Shown here: positions 63,916 through 64,000 of the stretch, one piece after another
Layout: each line of letters opens with the position of its first letter
Position numbering within the stretch: the first letter of the stretch is position 1
Assembly (NCBI RefSeq): GCF_002295115.1
Contig: NZ_NSFV01000018.1
Coordinates: 62,001 to 126,000, forward strand
Direction of reading: 5' to 3'
From: Mesorhizobium sp. WSM4311
GTDB lineage: Bacteria; Pseudomonadota; Alphaproteobacteria; Rhizobiales; Rhizobiaceae
DNA length: 64,000 nt
Position numbers and translations under genes: made by a program
Notes under the pieces: model-generated
Database searches by the model: none
Told to the model about the DNA's origin: nothing
What the model saw: only the letters and a program-made list of their open reading frames with translations

Positions 63916-64000
63916 TTTTCCTCTCAGGGTTTGTATAATCTATCGGCCAGGTGCATCTTCAAGATCATCTTCTAGAATTGACGGTCTCAATGTTGGAAAC

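Noticed and set aside
62227..63975. 582-codon open frame antisense to the racemase-like gene
   Set aside because: Shadow of the opposite gene; its composition is typical of an antisense frame.
1..64000. tRNA, rRNA, CRISPR array or replication origin
   Set aside because: No T-loop-like or repeat-spacer pattern and no DnaA-box cluster was noticed on reading either strand.

Overview
The window looks like chromosomal DNA of a Mesorhizobium (Rhizobiales, Alphaproteobacteria). It has high G+C, a rhizobial-type rha (L-rhamnose) locus, an Omp2-type alphaproteobacterial porin, and a cyclic-nucleotide-gated K+ channel that from memory is nearly identical to MloK1 of M. loti/japonicum. No rRNA, tRNA or CRISPR array was found. 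Database comparison was not possible, so identities rest on motifs and remembered families.

Layout. 1-8.9 kb: three class III nucleotidyl cyclases (one zinc-ribbon/ATPase fusion cut by the left edge), an unrecognised 461-residue protein, a GNAT acetyltransferase, a membrane protein and a small methyltransferase. 9.2-15.1 kb: a four-gene peptide-type ABC importer (double ATPase, substrate-binding protein, two permeases). 15.3-30.5 kb: another cyclase, a nucleotide-sugar dehydrogenase, a DUF3095 cyclase-like protein, four glycosyltransferases, a polysaccharide deacetylase, a metallo-beta-lactamase-fold hydrolase, a cyclic-nucleotide-binding protein, a strongly degenerate ABC-type protein and a methyltransferase. 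30.5-33.3 kb is a scar of acquired DNA: a broken serine-recombinase end, a RelA/SpoT-domain gene whose 3' end is frameshifted, and a decayed IS3-type transposase. A porin follows.

35.4-41.5 kb (minus strand) is the most interesting segment: coiled-coil protein, inner-membrane protein with a possible roadblock/longin-like cytoplasmic domain plus three 136-residue repeats and an OmpA domain, Ras-like small GTPase, adenylate cyclase, then the cAMP-gated K+ channel. The gene order suggests a GTPase -> cyclase -> channel signalling path anchored to the cell wall.

42-51.2 kb: PfpI-family protein, GntR regulator, alcohol and aldehyde dehydrogenases with an esterase, three small unknown proteins and gamma-glutamyltransferase. 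51.3-62.1 kb: the full L-rhamnose system, rhaD-rhaI divergent from rhaRSTPQUK. Import is by RhaSTPQ, with RhaU (mutarotase), RhaK (kinase), RhaI (isomerase), RhaD (aldolase/dehydrogenase) and RhaR (DeoR repressor). At 62.1-63.9 kb, abutting rhaK tail to tail, is an alanine/ornithine-racemase-like protein fused to an arginase-like domain that has lost its metal ligands.

Cyclic-nucleotide genes recur through the first 42 kb: six cyclase-type proteins and two cNMP-binding proteins. Many start codons are non-ATG (TTG/GTG), so several starts differ from the first ATG.
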